DNA from: Cerina sp048266425
GTDB taxonomy: Bacteria > Bacteroidota > Bacteroidia > Flavobacteriales > Flavobacteriaceae
Direction: 5' to 3'
Assembly: GCA_048266425.1 (NCBI GenBank)
Contig: JBLWZN010000022.1
Span: forward strand, 11,359 to 75,358
DNA: 64,000 nt
The translations under genes and the position numbers were made by a program. The notes beneath the pieces were generated by a model. The model made no database searches. It was given only the letters and a program-made list of their open reading frames with translations, and was not told the DNA's origin. Shown here piece by piece: positions 43,295-52,461 of this stretch; positions within the stretch are counted from its first letter, which is position 1, and every line of letters begins with the position of its first letter.

Positions 43295-44422
43295 CTAATT
43301 CTTACTAAAGGAAACATCCCCATATTCACTTTGTATATACATTTTTTTCCCGCTGTTATCGCTGCCGTAAAACCCTTTATAATAGTTTTCTGTATTTTTT
43401 TCATTACTAATGTTGATTTCGAAATCATCCTTGCCTCGTACATTGCCATATTCGGTTTTGATTTCAAAATTAAAGTGATAATCGGGGTGATATCCTATTT
43501 TCACTCCGGTATAATCGGTGTTTATCTGTACGTTTCCGGCATCCGCCGCCAATTCTTTGATTTTCAGGTTGCCATAATCGGATTTTATATCCACATTTCC
43601 ATGTAACGTGCCTAGGTTTATGTTGATATAGTCCCCATCCCCTTGGATATTCTTGGCCTCCCCTATATCAATATTTCCATAATCGCAGGAATATTGCAAA
43701 TTCTCCATCTGTTCTACCTTAGAATTGGTGTAATCGGCCTTGATAACCAGGTTGCCCGCTTTCTCTATGGTAAAGCCAGAGTAATCTGCGTTGATCTCCC
43801 CACTATTGATGTACCCTATTCTGGATTTGGTGGTATAGTCAAAATTAAGCTGGTTGCTTCGGCCCCGGAGTTCCCCAATTTCCAATTGGCCGTAGTCACA
43901 TTTAATTTTGGCGTGGCCATCAATACGGTCCAAGATTATACCGCCATAGTCGTTGTTGAGGTTTACGTTGTTCTTTACCGGCACTTTTATAATATAATCG
44001 ATCTGCATGTTAACGTTGTTGTTGTTTCCCCAACCCCAGCTCCAGTTGCTCCCGCCTTTATCAAAAATTGTTTTGGCAGATACCTGGCTACTACTGGCGT
44101 TAAATTGCACATCGATTTCGTTCAGTTTCTTGGCTACTTTTTCTTCATTGTTGCCATTGGTCTTGATGTGTACCTCGATAAGGATCCTATTTTCATTCCA
44201 AGAGGTGATGTTGAGATTCCCATAACTATTGGTAACCATCAATAGGGCGTCGAAATTCACTTGGAACTCTTTTTTGATCGTCTTTTCCTTGGTATACTTT
44301 CCTGCAAAGCCCTCCACTTGGTCGCATCCTCCACCTGCGATAGGATCTGTTGAATCGGCGGATGAGAAACTCGGAAATAGGAGGAATACTAAGATTGCGG
44401 ATTTATATAATGTTGTTTTCAT
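43295..44422 (-). CDS. DUF4097-like beta-repeat exported protein
   Basis: A 375-residue exported protein with a signal peptide (AILVFLLFPSFSSAD) and then repeated beta turns built around DYG/DYxN (VNLNNDYGGI, IKCDYGQLEI, INADYSGFTIE, IKSDYGNLKI, INTDYTGVKI, IKTEYGNVRG). This looks like a beta-helix of the DUF4097 kind. Its 5-prime end overlaps the anti-sigma candidate by 20 bp. It is probably exported to the periplasm or surface and co-expressed with the head-GIN protein. Confidence 0.8.
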   Translation of the reverse strand: MKTTLYKSAILVFLLFPSFSSADSTDPIAGGGCDQVEGFAGKYTKEKTIKKEFQVNFDALLMVTNSYGNLNITSWNENRILIEVHIKTNGNNEEKVAKKLNEIDVQFNASSSQVSAKTIFDKGGSNWSWGWGNNNNVNMQIDYIIKVPVKNNVNLNNDYGGIILDRIDGHAKIKCDYGQLEIGELRGRSNQLNFDYTTKSRIGYINSGEINADYSGFTIEKAGNLVIKADYTNSKVEQMENLQYSCDYGNIDIGEAKNIQGDGDYININLGTLHGNVDIKSDYGNLKIKELAADAGNVQINTDYTGVKIGYHPDYHFNFEIKTEYGNVRGKDDFEINISNEKNTENYYKGFYGSDNSGKKMYIQSEYGDVSFSKN

Positions 44423-44966
44423 TGGATTTATTTTTAACGGATTTAATTGTTTCTACTTGATTTAGGACATCCTGTAAAAGGGCTATTCTTGTTTGAAAAT
44501 TGGTAATCATGGCACTCAGAATAAGTTTGCTGTTGCCACCGTTCAAAAGATCTTGTTCCATTTTTTGATAATCGGATTCCAGCATTGATAATTGGCTCAT
44601 GGTGTCCGCAATTATCTTTTCGGTCTCTGGGGTACTTTCTTTTTTTAGGGCATTGACCTGCTCATTGACCAGGTTGGCAAAATAAAACCCTGTTTTGGAG
44701 GCTTCTGGCGATATTTTGGCAATTCTTTCCTGTTTGGTGGGGAAGGAGTTGTACACACCAAGTCCGACCGACAATAGGACGACCATGGAAGCAGCGATTG
44801 AAAGGGGTCTCCACCAATTCTTTCTTATGCGCGGAAGGGTTACTACCTTTTGGTCGGTTTGGAGTTTTTGCAAAAAGCGTGCTTGGTGGCCTTTCTGTGG
44901 ATCTTCCAAATCAAATGCTCCTTCGAGCTCCTTAAAAACGTCTTCCAAATTTTTATTTTCCATCAT
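44403..44966 (-). CDS. Putative anti-sigma factor, single membrane helix
   Basis: A 187-residue protein with a cytoplasmic N-terminal part (LEDVFKELEGAFDLEDPQKG), one membrane helix at about 51-70 (SIAASMVVLLSVGLGVY), and a helical periplasmic coiled-coil region (LVNEQVNALKKESTPETEKI). It is encoded straight after an ECF sigma factor (78 bp) and overlaps the downstream DUF4097-like gene by 20 bp. Topology and position fit an anti-sigma factor, though no zinc-binding HxxxCxxC motif is present. Regulation by envelope stress is inference. Confidence 0.75.
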   Translation of the reverse strand: MMENKNLEDVFKELEGAFDLEDPQKGHQARFLQKLQTDQKVVTLPRIRKNWWRPLSIAASMVVLLSVGLGVYNSFPTKQERIAKISPEASKTGFYFANLVNEQVNALKKESTPETEKIIADTMSQLSMLESDYQKMEQDLLNGGNSKLILSAMITNFQTRIALLQDVLNQVETIKSVKNKSNENNII

Positions 44967-45044
44967 TTTTTAATTTGTTTTGTCCATATTGTCCAGAGTC
45001 TGGGCTATAAAGCTTGGGAACAAGCGGAACGCTGTTATCGGACT

Positions 45045-45605
45045 TTAAATACGGGCACTGATTAACATTTTATTTCTAAGACTCTCCTTGGCCCTCGAAA
45101 TCATGGTCCGGCAGCTGGCATAGCTCAAGTTCATGATCTGGCCAATTTCTTCATAATCGTAACCTTCGATCAAAAACAAGGTCAAAGAAATACGATAACT
45201 GTCCTTTAACGTTTTCATGGTTTCCAGTACTTTTTGAGCCTTTTGTTCCGTACTTCCATCATTAAAATCAATTCCGTTGTTATCTTCGACCTTGTACAAT
45301 ACCTCGTTTATTTCAACAGTGTTGTTCTTTTGCTGTTTTCTATAATGTTGGATACTGTTGTTTATTACGATGCGCTTTAACCAGGAACCAAAGGTAACTT
45401 CCCCTTTGTAGCTGTCCAGTTTTGTAAAGGCGCTCAAAAAGGATTCCTGCATTACATCCTCTGCCTCCATACTATCCTTTACGATTCTAAGGGCCGTATT
45501 GTACATGGCTTTATAGTAGCGATTGTAAACCTCTAATTGGGCGCTTTGTTTTCCTTCCATGCACCAGCGTAACAACACCTCGATATTTTCTTTTTTGTGG
45601 CTCAA
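45045..45605 (-). CDS. ECF-type RNA polymerase sigma factor
   Basis: A 186-residue sigma factor. Region 2 has YKAMYNTALRIVKDSMEAED and the -10 recognition helix SFGSWLKRIVINNSIQHYRK (approximately residues 68-87, with the G/S boundary at FGSWLK). Region 4 has LIEGYDYEEIGQIMNLSYAS and CRTMISRAKESLRNKM. It heads an operon running to 42433: putative anti-sigma, DUF4097-like and head-GIN proteins. This suggests an envelope-stress or adhesion regulon, probably autoregulated. Confidence 0.93.
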   Translation of the reverse strand: MSHKKENIEVLLRWCMEGKQSAQLEVYNRYYKAMYNTALRIVKDSMEAEDVMQESFLSAFTKLDSYKGEVTFGSWLKRIVINNSIQHYRKQQKNNTVEINEVLYKVEDNNGIDFNDGSTEQKAQKVLETMKTLKDSYRISLTLFLIEGYDYEEIGQIMNLSYASCRTMISRAKESLRNKMLISARI

Positions 45606-45832
45606 AAAGTAATTGCTTTAATAATCTTCTTTGACTAATAGATATGTCAATTTAAGGATTGTTACAGTTTTTTTATTATTTTTCTTGTATTGGCACAACA
45701 ATTGTCCTTAAGGAGCGTAAAATGGAATCTTCGATATGGTCCGGTCTTGGTTTACAGGGTTTTTATTGAGGTTATAATTAAACTAAAACAACGGTTATTG
45801 ACGCAAAATGACAGAATGACCGAAAAACATAT

Positions 45833-48283
45833 ATGGGTAAATCTAATTTTATAAATATTGACAGAATGTCATTGCAGGAAATAGGGGATGAAGCGGAGCT
45901 GATTCCGTTAATGACCCCAGAAGATGAAGAGGAAATTAACAATGAAGCGCTTCCTGAGACGCTTCCAATTCTGCCGTTAAGGAATACGGTTTTGTTCCCT
46001 GGAGTGGTCATTCCCATTACTGCGGGCAGAGATCGATCAATTCAGTTGATAAAGGATGCCAACAATGGATCTAAGGTAATCGGGGTGGTCTCCCAAAAAG
46101 ACGAGGCGACGGAGACCCCGGGAGTGAACGACATAAATACCTTGGGTACCGTAGCGCGAATATTACGGGTACTTCAAATGCCCGATGGAAATACCACGGT
46201 AATCATTCAGGGAAAAAAGCGATTTGAAATTGCGGAAGTGCTTACCGAAAAGCCATACATGACGGCTACCATTCGCGAAGCCAAGGAGGTGCGCCCAAAA
46301 ATGGACAGCAAAGAGTTTTTGGCGATTATAGATTCGATCCAAGAACTGGCTTTAAAGATTATCAGGGACAATCCCAATATTCCGAGCGAGGCCTCCTTTG
46401 CCATAAAGAACATTCAAAGCAATTCGTTCCTGATCAATTTTGTGGCCTCCAATCTTAATCTGGACGTTAAGGATAAGCAGGAACTTTTGGAAATTCCAAA
46501 CCAACAGGATCGGGCGCTTGCCACTTTAAAATATATGAACGTGGAACTCCAAAAGTTGGAGTTGAGAAACGACATACAATCCAAGGTGAGGAGCGATCTG
46601 GATCAGCAACAAAGGGAGTACTTTTTGCACCAACAAATGAAGACGATCCAAGAGGAACTTGGCGGAATGTCCTATGAAGAGGAAGTGGACGACATGGCCC
46701 TTAAGGCGAAAAAGAAAAAATGGAGCAAAAAAGTAGGGGACCATTTTGAAAAGGAGCTTGCCAAGTTGCAAAGAATGAATCCCCAGGTGGCGGAATATTC
46801 CATTCAGCGCAATTATTTGGATCTTTTTTTGGATTTGCCTTGGAACGAATTTTCAAAGGATAAATTCGATTTAAAAAGGGCGGAGAGGATCTTGGATAGA
46901 GATCATTACGGACTGGAAGATGTAAAGCGAAGGATAATTGAGTATTTGGCAGTGTTGAAATTGCGAAACGATATGAAATCGCCCATACTTTGCCTTTATG
47001 GACCTCCGGGCGTTGGTAAGACCTCTTTGGGAAAATCGGTTGCCGAGGCCTTGGGCAGGGAATATGTGCGAATGTCCTTGGGCGGGTTGCGCGATGAGGC
47101 CGAAATAAGGGGCCATCGAAAGACCTATATAGGGGCCATGCCGGGAAGGATTATCCAAAGTATTAAAAAGGCGGGGACCTCCAATCCTGTATTTATCCTG
47201 GATGAGATAGACAAACTAGCCAGTAGCCATCAGGGGGACCCGTCCTCGGCTATGTTGGAAGTGTTGGATCCCGAGCAGAACAGCGATTTTCACGATAATT
47301 TCTTGGAAATGGGCTATGACCTGTCCAAGGTGATGTTCATTGCCACCGCAAATAACCTTAGCAACATTCAGCCCGCGTTGCGCGATCGGATGGAGATTAT
47401 TAACGTTACCGGTTATACCATTGAGGAAAAGGTGGAGATTGCCAAAAGACATTTGTTGCCCAAGCAGCTGAAAGAACACGGGCTGACCCCAAAAAATCTA
47501 AAGATTGCCAAGCCACAATTGGAAAAGATTGTGGAAGGCTATACCCGGGAATCCGGGGTCCGAGGTCTGGAAAAGCAAATCGCCAAAATGGTGCGCTATG
47601 CGGCCAAATCAATAGCAATTGAGGAAGAATACAATGTAAAGATCAGTAACGAGGATGTGGAAAAGGTCTTGGGCCCCGCAAGGTTGGAACGTGATAAATA
47701 CGAGAACAACCAGGTAGCCGGAGTGGTGACCGGACTGGCGTGGACAAGTGTAGGTGGTGATATTCTTTTTATAGAATCCATACTTTCCAAGGGAAAGGGA
47801 AACCTTACCATTACAGGAAACTTGGGCAAGGTTATGAAAGAGTCGGCAACCATTGCTATGGAATACATAAAGTCCAATGCCGATCATTTTGGGATAGATC
47901 CCGAAGTTTTTGATAAATACAATGTGCATATCCACGTTCCAGAGGGAGCTACCCCAAAAGACGGGCCCAGTGCCGGGATAACCATGCTTACTTCCTTGGT
48001 TTCCCTGTTTACGCAAAAAAGGGTAAAAAAGAGTTTGGCGATGACAGGGGAGATAACCCTAAGGGGCAAGGTGCTGCCGGTTGGTGGAATCAAAGAGAAA
48101 ATTTTGGCCGCCAAACGTGCCAGGATCAAGGAGTTGATCTTGTGCGAGGAAAACCGTAGGGATATCTTGGAAATTAAAGAAGAATATCTCAAGGGACTGA
48201 CCTTTCATTATGTAACGGATATGAGCGAGGTTATCGATATCGCGGTTACGGATCAAAATGTAAAAAATGCAAAAAAATTATAA
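45833..48283 (+). CDS. lon: ATP-dependent protease La (Lon)
   Basis: An 816-residue LonA. N-terminal substrate-binding domain LPILPLRNTVLFPGVVIPI; AAA module with Walker A LYGPPGVGKTSLGKSVAEAL, SLGGLRDEAEIRGHRKTY and Walker B VFILDEIDKL; proteolytic domain with nucleophile Ser in PKDGPSAGITML and the general-base Lys in LPVGGIKEKILAA. Lon degrades misfolded proteins and specific regulators in the cytoplasm. It is divergent from the ECF sigma operon (227 bp between starts). No clear heat-shock operator was seen. Confidence 0.97.
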   Translation: MGKSNFINIDRMSLQEIGDEAELIPLMTPEDEEEINNEALPETLPILPLRNTVLFPGVVIPITAGRDRSIQLIKDANNGSKVIGVVSQKDEATETPGVNDINTLGTVARILRVLQMPDGNTTVIIQGKKRFEIAEVLTEKPYMTATIREAKEVRPKMDSKEFLAIIDSIQELALKIIRDNPNIPSEASFAIKNIQSNSFLINFVASNLNLDVKDKQELLEIPNQQDRALATLKYMNVELQKLELRNDIQSKVRSDLDQQQREYFLHQQMKTIQEELGGMSYEEEVDDMALKAKKKKWSKKVGDHFEKELAKLQRMNPQVAEYSIQRNYLDLFLDLPWNEFSKDKFDLKRAERILDRDHYGLEDVKRRIIEYLAVLKLRNDMKSPILCLYGPPGVGKTSLGKSVAEALGREYVRMSLGGLRDEAEIRGHRKTYIGAMPGRIIQSIKKAGTSNPVFILDEIDKLASSHQGDPSSAMLEVLDPEQNSDFHDNFLEMGYDLSKVMFIATANNLSNIQPALRDRMEIINVTGYTIEEKVEIAKRHLLPKQLKEHGLTPKNLKIAKPQLEKIVEGYTRESGVRGLEKQIAKMVRYAAKSIAIEEEYNVKISNEDVEKVLGPARLERDKYENNQVAGVVTGLAWTSVGGDILFIESILSKGKGNLTITGNLGKVMKESATIAMEYIKSNADHFGIDPEVFDKYNVHIHVPEGATPKDGPSAGITMLTSLVSLFTQKRVKKSLAMTGEITLRGKVLPVGGIKEKILAAKRARIKELILCEENRRDILEIKEEYLKGLTFHYVTDMSEVIDIAVTDQNVKNAKKL

Positions 48284-48339
48284 TTCAAAAATTAAATGAC
48301 GGGTAAGGGAATATAAAAAGTAGTAGTTTTAAAACAGGT

Positions 48340-48410
48340 GTTACATTGGGCGCAGTTGAAAAGCAAGGATAAGCAACAACGTGAAATTTTCGATTGCGCT
48401 CAAATCGGCA
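48340..48410. repeat. Degenerate copy of a GTCGAAA-type palindromic element
   Basis: The left arm TGTTACATTGGGCGCAGTTG and the right arm (reverse complement TGCCGATTTGAGCGCAATCG) are imperfectly complementary. The element matches the better copy at 49184-49255 in core TTGGGCG-AGTCGAAA. It lies between lon and cmk. Confidence 0.6.
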
Positions 48411-48465
48411 AGTTTGATTACTTCTTTACCGAACCATTACCGTTTATTCTACATATTTTTAGGTC

Positions 48466-49170
48466 ATGCAAAAAATTACTATAGCATTTGATGGATACTC
48501 TTCTACCGGGAAAAGTACCATAGCCAAGCAATTGGCCAAGGCACTGGGTTATATATATGTGGATACGGGTGCCATGTACAGGGCGATTACACTTTTTGCA
48601 ATGCGAAACGGTTTTAATAATATCGATAGCGAAAATGCGAGCGAATTGGTTCAACTTTTGCCCAAGGCAAATTTAGAATTTGTATATAATGAAAGGTTGG
48701 GCTTTTCCGAAATGTACCTGAACGGTGAAAATGTGGAAAAGGAAATCAGGGCATTACCTGTCTCCCAGCAGGTGAGCAAGGTAGCTGCCATTGAGGAAGT
48801 ACGCCACAAATTGGTGGATATGCAAAAGGCGATGGGTAAGAAAAAAGGAATCGTTATGGACGGTCGGGATATAGGGACGGTGGTTTTTCCCGATGCAGAA
48901 TTAAAGATCTTTATGACGGCCTCACCGGAGACCAGGGCCTTTAGACGCTACAAGGAATTGTTGGACAAAGGGGAAAATGTATCCTATCCCGAGGTGCTGA
49001 AAAATGTTCAGGAACGGGATTATCTGGATACCCATAGGGAATTCTCACCTTTGCGCAGGGCGGCGGATGCCATAAAATTTGACAATAGCGATATGGGTCT
49101 GGAAGAACAGTTTGAAAGAATCCATAACTATGCCCTCCGCGTCATTGAAAAATGCAATCAAAAGGCTTAA
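48466..49170 (+). CDS. cmk: Cytidylate kinase
   Basis: A 234-residue (d)CMP kinase: KITIAFDGYSSTGKSTIAKQ forms the P-loop, YIYVDTGAMYRAITL binds CMP, and VMDGRDIGTVVFPDAELK and ERDYLDTHREFSPLRRA complete the family pattern. It phosphorylates CMP and dCMP with ATP. Between lon and rpsA; in many bacteria cmk and rpsA are neighbours, and here a LysM gene on the other strand lies between. Its 3-prime end overlaps that converging gene by 4 bp. Confidence 0.96.
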   Translation: MQKITIAFDGYSSTGKSTIAKQLAKALGYIYVDTGAMYRAITLFAMRNGFNNIDSENASELVQLLPKANLEFVYNERLGFSEMYLNGENVEKEIRALPVSQQVSKVAAIEEVRHKLVDMQKAMGKKKGIVMDGRDIGTVVFPDAELKIFMTASPETRAFRRYKELLDKGENVSYPEVLKNVQERDYLDTHREFSPLRRAADAIKFDNSDMGLEEQFERIHNYALRVIEKCNQKA

Positions 49171-49682
49171 AAGCCATTGTATATGTCAGTTTGGGCGTAG
49201 TCGAAAACTTGAATGTTCGTGAAACCAAGACATTTCGACTCCGCCCAATGTGACAATTGGGGTAATTTATGATTTTTAAATTCGATTAAAAGGTTCATAA
49301 ATTCCAAATTCGGAATTGCCAGGACCTGGCCCGGTTGAATTAAATCCGGATTTTTCAAAATGTTAGTGTTCGCTTCAAAAATCTTTTTGTATTTCATGGG
49401 GTCATTGTAGTACAACTTGGCAATTTTGCTAAGCGATTCCCCACTTTTAACGGTATGTCTGTGGTATACCGAAGTGTCGGCTACTTTAATGTCGGCCACT
49501 AGATCGGATGGGTTTTGTCCCCCTATTTCCTTGATCTTGTCCCACAACAGATTTTTTTCGTATTGATCTTTAGTGGTGCCTTTTATTTTAAGGATGCCGC
49601 CTTCCTCTTTAACGTCGCCATTTTGAACGTTCAACTTTTCCCCGAGATCCAAGACTGGCTGATATTTTGCTTTAACACTCAT
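49167..49682 (-). CDS. LysM-domain protein with a C-terminal tail encoded by a palindromic element
   Basis: A 171-residue protein. The N-terminal BON-like region (YQPVLDLGEKLNVQNGDVKE) is followed by a LysM domain (HTVKSGESLSKIAKLYYNDP to PGQVLAIPN, about 78-126), as in YgaU-type potassium-binding proteins; no signal peptide is seen. Family members usually stop right after the LysM motif. Here another 45 residues (from LEFMNLLIEF) follow, and the last about 25 are read from the palindrome at 49184-49255. This looks like loss of the original stop and capture of an intergenic repeat. The tail overlaps the cmk stop. Confidence 0.85.
   Translation of the reverse strand: MSVKAKYQPVLDLGEKLNVQNGDVKEEGGILKIKGTTKDQYEKNLLWDKIKEIGGQNPSDLVADIKVADTSVYHRHTVKSGESLSKIAKLYYNDPMKYKKIFEANTNILKNPDLIQPGQVLAIPNLEFMNLLIEFKNHKLPQLSHWAESKCLGFTNIQVFDYAQTDIYNGF
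49184..49255. repeat. GTCGAAA-type palindromic element (well-conserved copy)
   Basis: TGTCAGTTTGGGCGTAGTCG at the left and, in reverse complement, TGTCACATTGGGCGGAGTCG at the right, both continuing AAA, form a stem of about 23 bp with three mismatches and a loop of about 26 nt. A degenerate relative lies at 48340-48410. It also supplies codons for the LysM protein tail. Confidence 0.8.
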
Positions 49683-49795
49683 AATTGTCCTCTTTTAATG
49701 ATTAAATTTTATACGCTCAAGATAAGGATATTTGCAATATTTCCATAGAAAAGGGACAAATTATGTAAAACACAGGAACCTCATGGAAATATAGG

Positions 49796-49826
49796 TTTGT
49801 AAAACCATTTTTATGTTGTATTTTTG
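49796..49826 (+). promoter_or_regulatory. Promoter of rpsA
   Basis: TTTG (49796-49799), 19 nt, TATTTTTG (49819-49826): an exact match to the Bacteroidota housekeeping consensus. Transcription would start near 49833, giving a leader of about 110 nt. Confidence 0.75.
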
Positions 49827-49945
49827 CACACCTTTTTCACGAAGCGTCAAGAGGAAAGGGGCAAGTAAGGAAAATTAAAAATAACATCTTCCACGGTAAT
49901 CGTTTAACTCTTGTAACCCTGTGGAATACAAATTTATAATCAGCA

Positions 49946-51790
49946 ATGGCTGAAGAAAAAACAACAGTAGAGGTGGAAGAAACCACTGAAGCAACACAAG
50001 AAGTAAAAAAGGAAACCCCGGTACAACAAGATCCCAAGGAATTCTTGGCGAACTTTAACTGGGATAAGTACGAGCAAGGAATAGAGCGTGTGGACGATTC
50101 CAAATTGAAGGAGTTCGAATCCTTGGTCGCCGAAAACTTTGTGGATACCGCCGATGAGGAAGTGGTAGAGGGCACCGTGGTATATCTTACCGATCGGGAG
50201 GCCATTATCGACATCAACGCAAAATCCGAAGGTGTCATTTCCTTGAACGAGTTTCGTTACAACCCAGATTTAAAGGTTGGCGATAAGGTTGAGGTTCTTA
50301 TTGACATCCGTGAAGATAAGAGTGGCCAATTGGTGCTTTCCCACAGAAAGGCCAGGACTATCATGGCTTGGGAGCGTGTAAACAAAGCCCATGACAAGGA
50401 AGAAATCGTCAATGGTTTTGTAAAATGCAGGACCAAAGGAGGTATGATCGTAGATGTCTTTGGCATTGAGGCGTTCTTGCCTGGTTCACAAATAGATGTG
50501 AAACCGATCCGGGATTACGATCAGTATGTCGGAAAAACTATGGAATTCAAGGTGGTCAAGATCAACCATGAGTTTAAGAACGTAGTTGTTTCCCACAAAG
50601 CGCTTATCGAAGCCGATATCGAAGAACAGAAAAAAGAGATTATCAGCCAGTTGGAAAAAGGACAGGTATTGGAAGGTGTTGTAAAAAACATCACCTCTTA
50701 CGGTGTCTTTATCGATCTTGGTGGCGTGGATGGTCTTATCCATATTACCGACCTTTCTTGGAGCCGAATCAACCATCCGAACGAGGTGGTAGAATTGGAT
50801 CAGAAATTGAACGTCGTTATATTGGATTTTGATGATAACAAATCCAGGATCCAATTGGGTCTTAAGCAATTGGAGAAACATCCATGGGATGCCTTGAGCG
50901 ATGAGATCAAAGTAGGGGACAAGGTAAAAGGCAAGGTAGTCGTTATTGCGGATTACGGTGCGTTTATCGAAGTTGCCGAAGGTGTGGAAGGATTGATCCA
51001 CGTATCCGAAATGTCATGGTCCACGCATTTGCGTTCTGCCCAGGATTTCGTAAAAGTGGGTGACGAGCTAGAGGCTGTGGTCCTTACTTTGGACCGTGAA
51101 GACCGTAAAATGTCTTTGGGTATCAAACAATTGACCCCAGATCCATGGACCGATATTACTTCTAAATACCCAGTTGGTTCCAAACATAAAGGAATTGTCA
51201 GAAACTTTACAAACTTTGGTGTGTTTGTAGAAATGGAAGAAGGAATCGACGGTTTGATCTATATCTCCGACCTTTCCTGGACCAAGAAAATTAAGCACCC
51301 ATCAGAATTTGTAACCGTTGGCGATACTTTGGAAGTAGAGGTATTGGAATTGGATGTTGAAGGTCGTAAACTAAGTTTGGGCCACAAACAGACTACCGAG
51401 AATCCATGGGACAAGTACGAGGAGGATTTTGCCGTGGGAACCGTTCACAAGGCCAGCATTGGCGAAATTGTGGATAAAGGAGCCACTATCGACTTTAATG
51501 AAGATATCACAGCGTTTGTTCCTACCCGTCATTTGGAAAAGGAAGATGGCAAGAAGCTTGGCAAAGGTGAAGAGGCCGAATTTAAGATCATTGAGTTCAA
51601 CAAGGAATTCAAGAGGGTCGTTGCAAGCCACACCGCTATCTTTAGGGAAGAAGAGGACCGCAACGTTAAGGCCGCTGCCAAAAGGGCTGCTGTCAGCGCG
51701 GAGGAGTCCAAACCTACCCTTGGGGATGCCAACGAGCAATTGCAGGCATTAAAGGACAAAATGGAAGCTTCTGCAAAGAAGAAGAAATAG
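49946..51790 (+). CDS. rpsA: 30S ribosomal protein S1
   Basis: A 614-residue S1. After an acidic N-terminal extension (TVEVEETTEATQEVKKE) come six S1 domains starting near residues 70, 155, 240, 325, 410 and 495; the third to fifth are most canonical (GVVKNITSYGVFIDLGGVDG, GKVVVIADYGAFIEVAEGVE, GIVRNFTNFGVFVEMEEGID). The C-terminus is basic (KMEASAKKKK). S1 recruits mRNA with structured or A/U-rich leaders, important in Bacteroidota, which mostly lack Shine-Dalgarno sequences. It has its own perfect promoter and an intrinsic terminator. Confidence 0.98.
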   Translation: MAEEKTTVEVEETTEATQEVKKETPVQQDPKEFLANFNWDKYEQGIERVDDSKLKEFESLVAENFVDTADEEVVEGTVVYLTDREAIIDINAKSEGVISLNEFRYNPDLKVGDKVEVLIDIREDKSGQLVLSHRKARTIMAWERVNKAHDKEEIVNGFVKCRTKGGMIVDVFGIEAFLPGSQIDVKPIRDYDQYVGKTMEFKVVKINHEFKNVVVSHKALIEADIEEQKKEIISQLEKGQVLEGVVKNITSYGVFIDLGGVDGLIHITDLSWSRINHPNEVVELDQKLNVVILDFDDNKSRIQLGLKQLEKHPWDALSDEIKVGDKVKGKVVVIADYGAFIEVAEGVEGLIHVSEMSWSTHLRSAQDFVKVGDELEAVVLTLDREDRKMSLGIKQLTPDPWTDITSKYPVGSKHKGIVRNFTNFGVFVEMEEGIDGLIYISDLSWTKKIKHPSEFVTVGDTLEVEVLELDVEGRKLSLGHKQTTENPWDKYEEDFAVGTVHKASIGEIVDKGATIDFNEDITAFVPTRHLEKEDGKKLGKGEEAEFKIIEFNKEFKRVVASHTAIFREEEDRNVKAAAKRAAVSAEESKPTLGDANEQLQALKDKMEASAKKKK

Positions 51791-51810
51791 GTTTCTTTTT
51801 AAATATTGAA

Positions 51811-51841
51811 AAGCCCCGACGTTATCGTCGGGGCTTTTTTG
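51811..51841 (+). terminator. Intrinsic terminator of rpsA
   Basis: AAGCCCCGACG-TTAT-CGTCGGGGCTT followed by TTTTT: an 11-bp perfect stem and a T-tract 20 bp after the rpsA stop. Confidence 0.92.
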
Positions 51842-51911
51842 TTTTATGCCCGTCCATTTGGTGTTCCCATGATTTTATCCCCGGGAAGTGCAGCCGGTAC
51901 AAGTTTTCACA

Positions 51912-52352
51912 TCAATAATCCCCAGTAGGAAACATGTTTCGAATTGCGGTTATCTTCCAAATGCCTTTTTCACGGACCACAATAAACGTACTCCACATTT
52001 TCCTTTGTTCACCGTCGGCATTTTGAATGATATACCGGGCGTCCAAAACACCTACATCAGGGGTTGGAAATTTTATTTTTTCAACGGTAAGGGTTCTGGT
52101 GCCAGGCTTTGTAGTTGTGCTCCGTTGCATGCCCTTTAGCGATTCATCCAGGCCATTGCGCCATTCCCCTGTGGATACCAATTGATCGATGTCCGTGGTT
52201 AGAATGCGTTGTAACAAGGTAGAATCCCCATTTTCCCTGGCCATGGCGTACGTATCGATCAAGGAATTAATTTGTTCTTTCGCCTTGTCACTTTGGCCAA
52301 AAATGGATAGGGATGCAATAAGGAATAGGATAAAAGGGAGTTTTTGTTGCAT
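51912..52352 (-). CDS. Exported NTF2-like (SnoaL/DUF4440 type) protein
   Basis: A 146-residue protein with a signal peptide (LFLIASLSIFGQ). The rest fits a cone-shaped NTF2-like domain of the SgcJ/EcaC kind: INSLIDTYAMARENGDSTLL, an ARYI strand and an ending STFIVVREKGIWKITAIRNM. It is probably a periplasmic ligand-binding or isomerase-like protein; no catalytic residue set is identifiable. The gene is monocistronic and converges on rpsA. Confidence 0.85.
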   Translation of the reverse strand: MQQKLPFILFLIASLSIFGQSDKAKEQINSLIDTYAMARENGDSTLLQRILTTDIDQLVSTGEWRNGLDESLKGMQRSTTTKPGTRTLTVEKIKFPTPDVGVLDARYIIQNADGEQRKMWSTFIVVREKGIWKITAIRNMFPTGDY

Positions 52353-52404
52353 AAATTCAAATTTTGTAATCCACTAACAACAGAATCAATATTTTTGGAA
52401 TTGA

Positions 52405-52460
52405 ACTTATTCCTACATTTTCCTTTGAACTTGAACTTGAGTTTGAGCTTAAACTTGAAT
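52405..52460. repeat. Intergenic short-word array (TTGAACTTGAGTTTGAGC type)
   Basis: Words of 6-7 bp (TTGAACTTGAACTTGAG, TTTGAGCTTAAACTTGAA) run between the NTF2-like gene and the rsmD stop at 52462. Same style as arrays at 21480, 56230 and 60000. Confidence 0.6.
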
Positions 52461-52461
52461 T

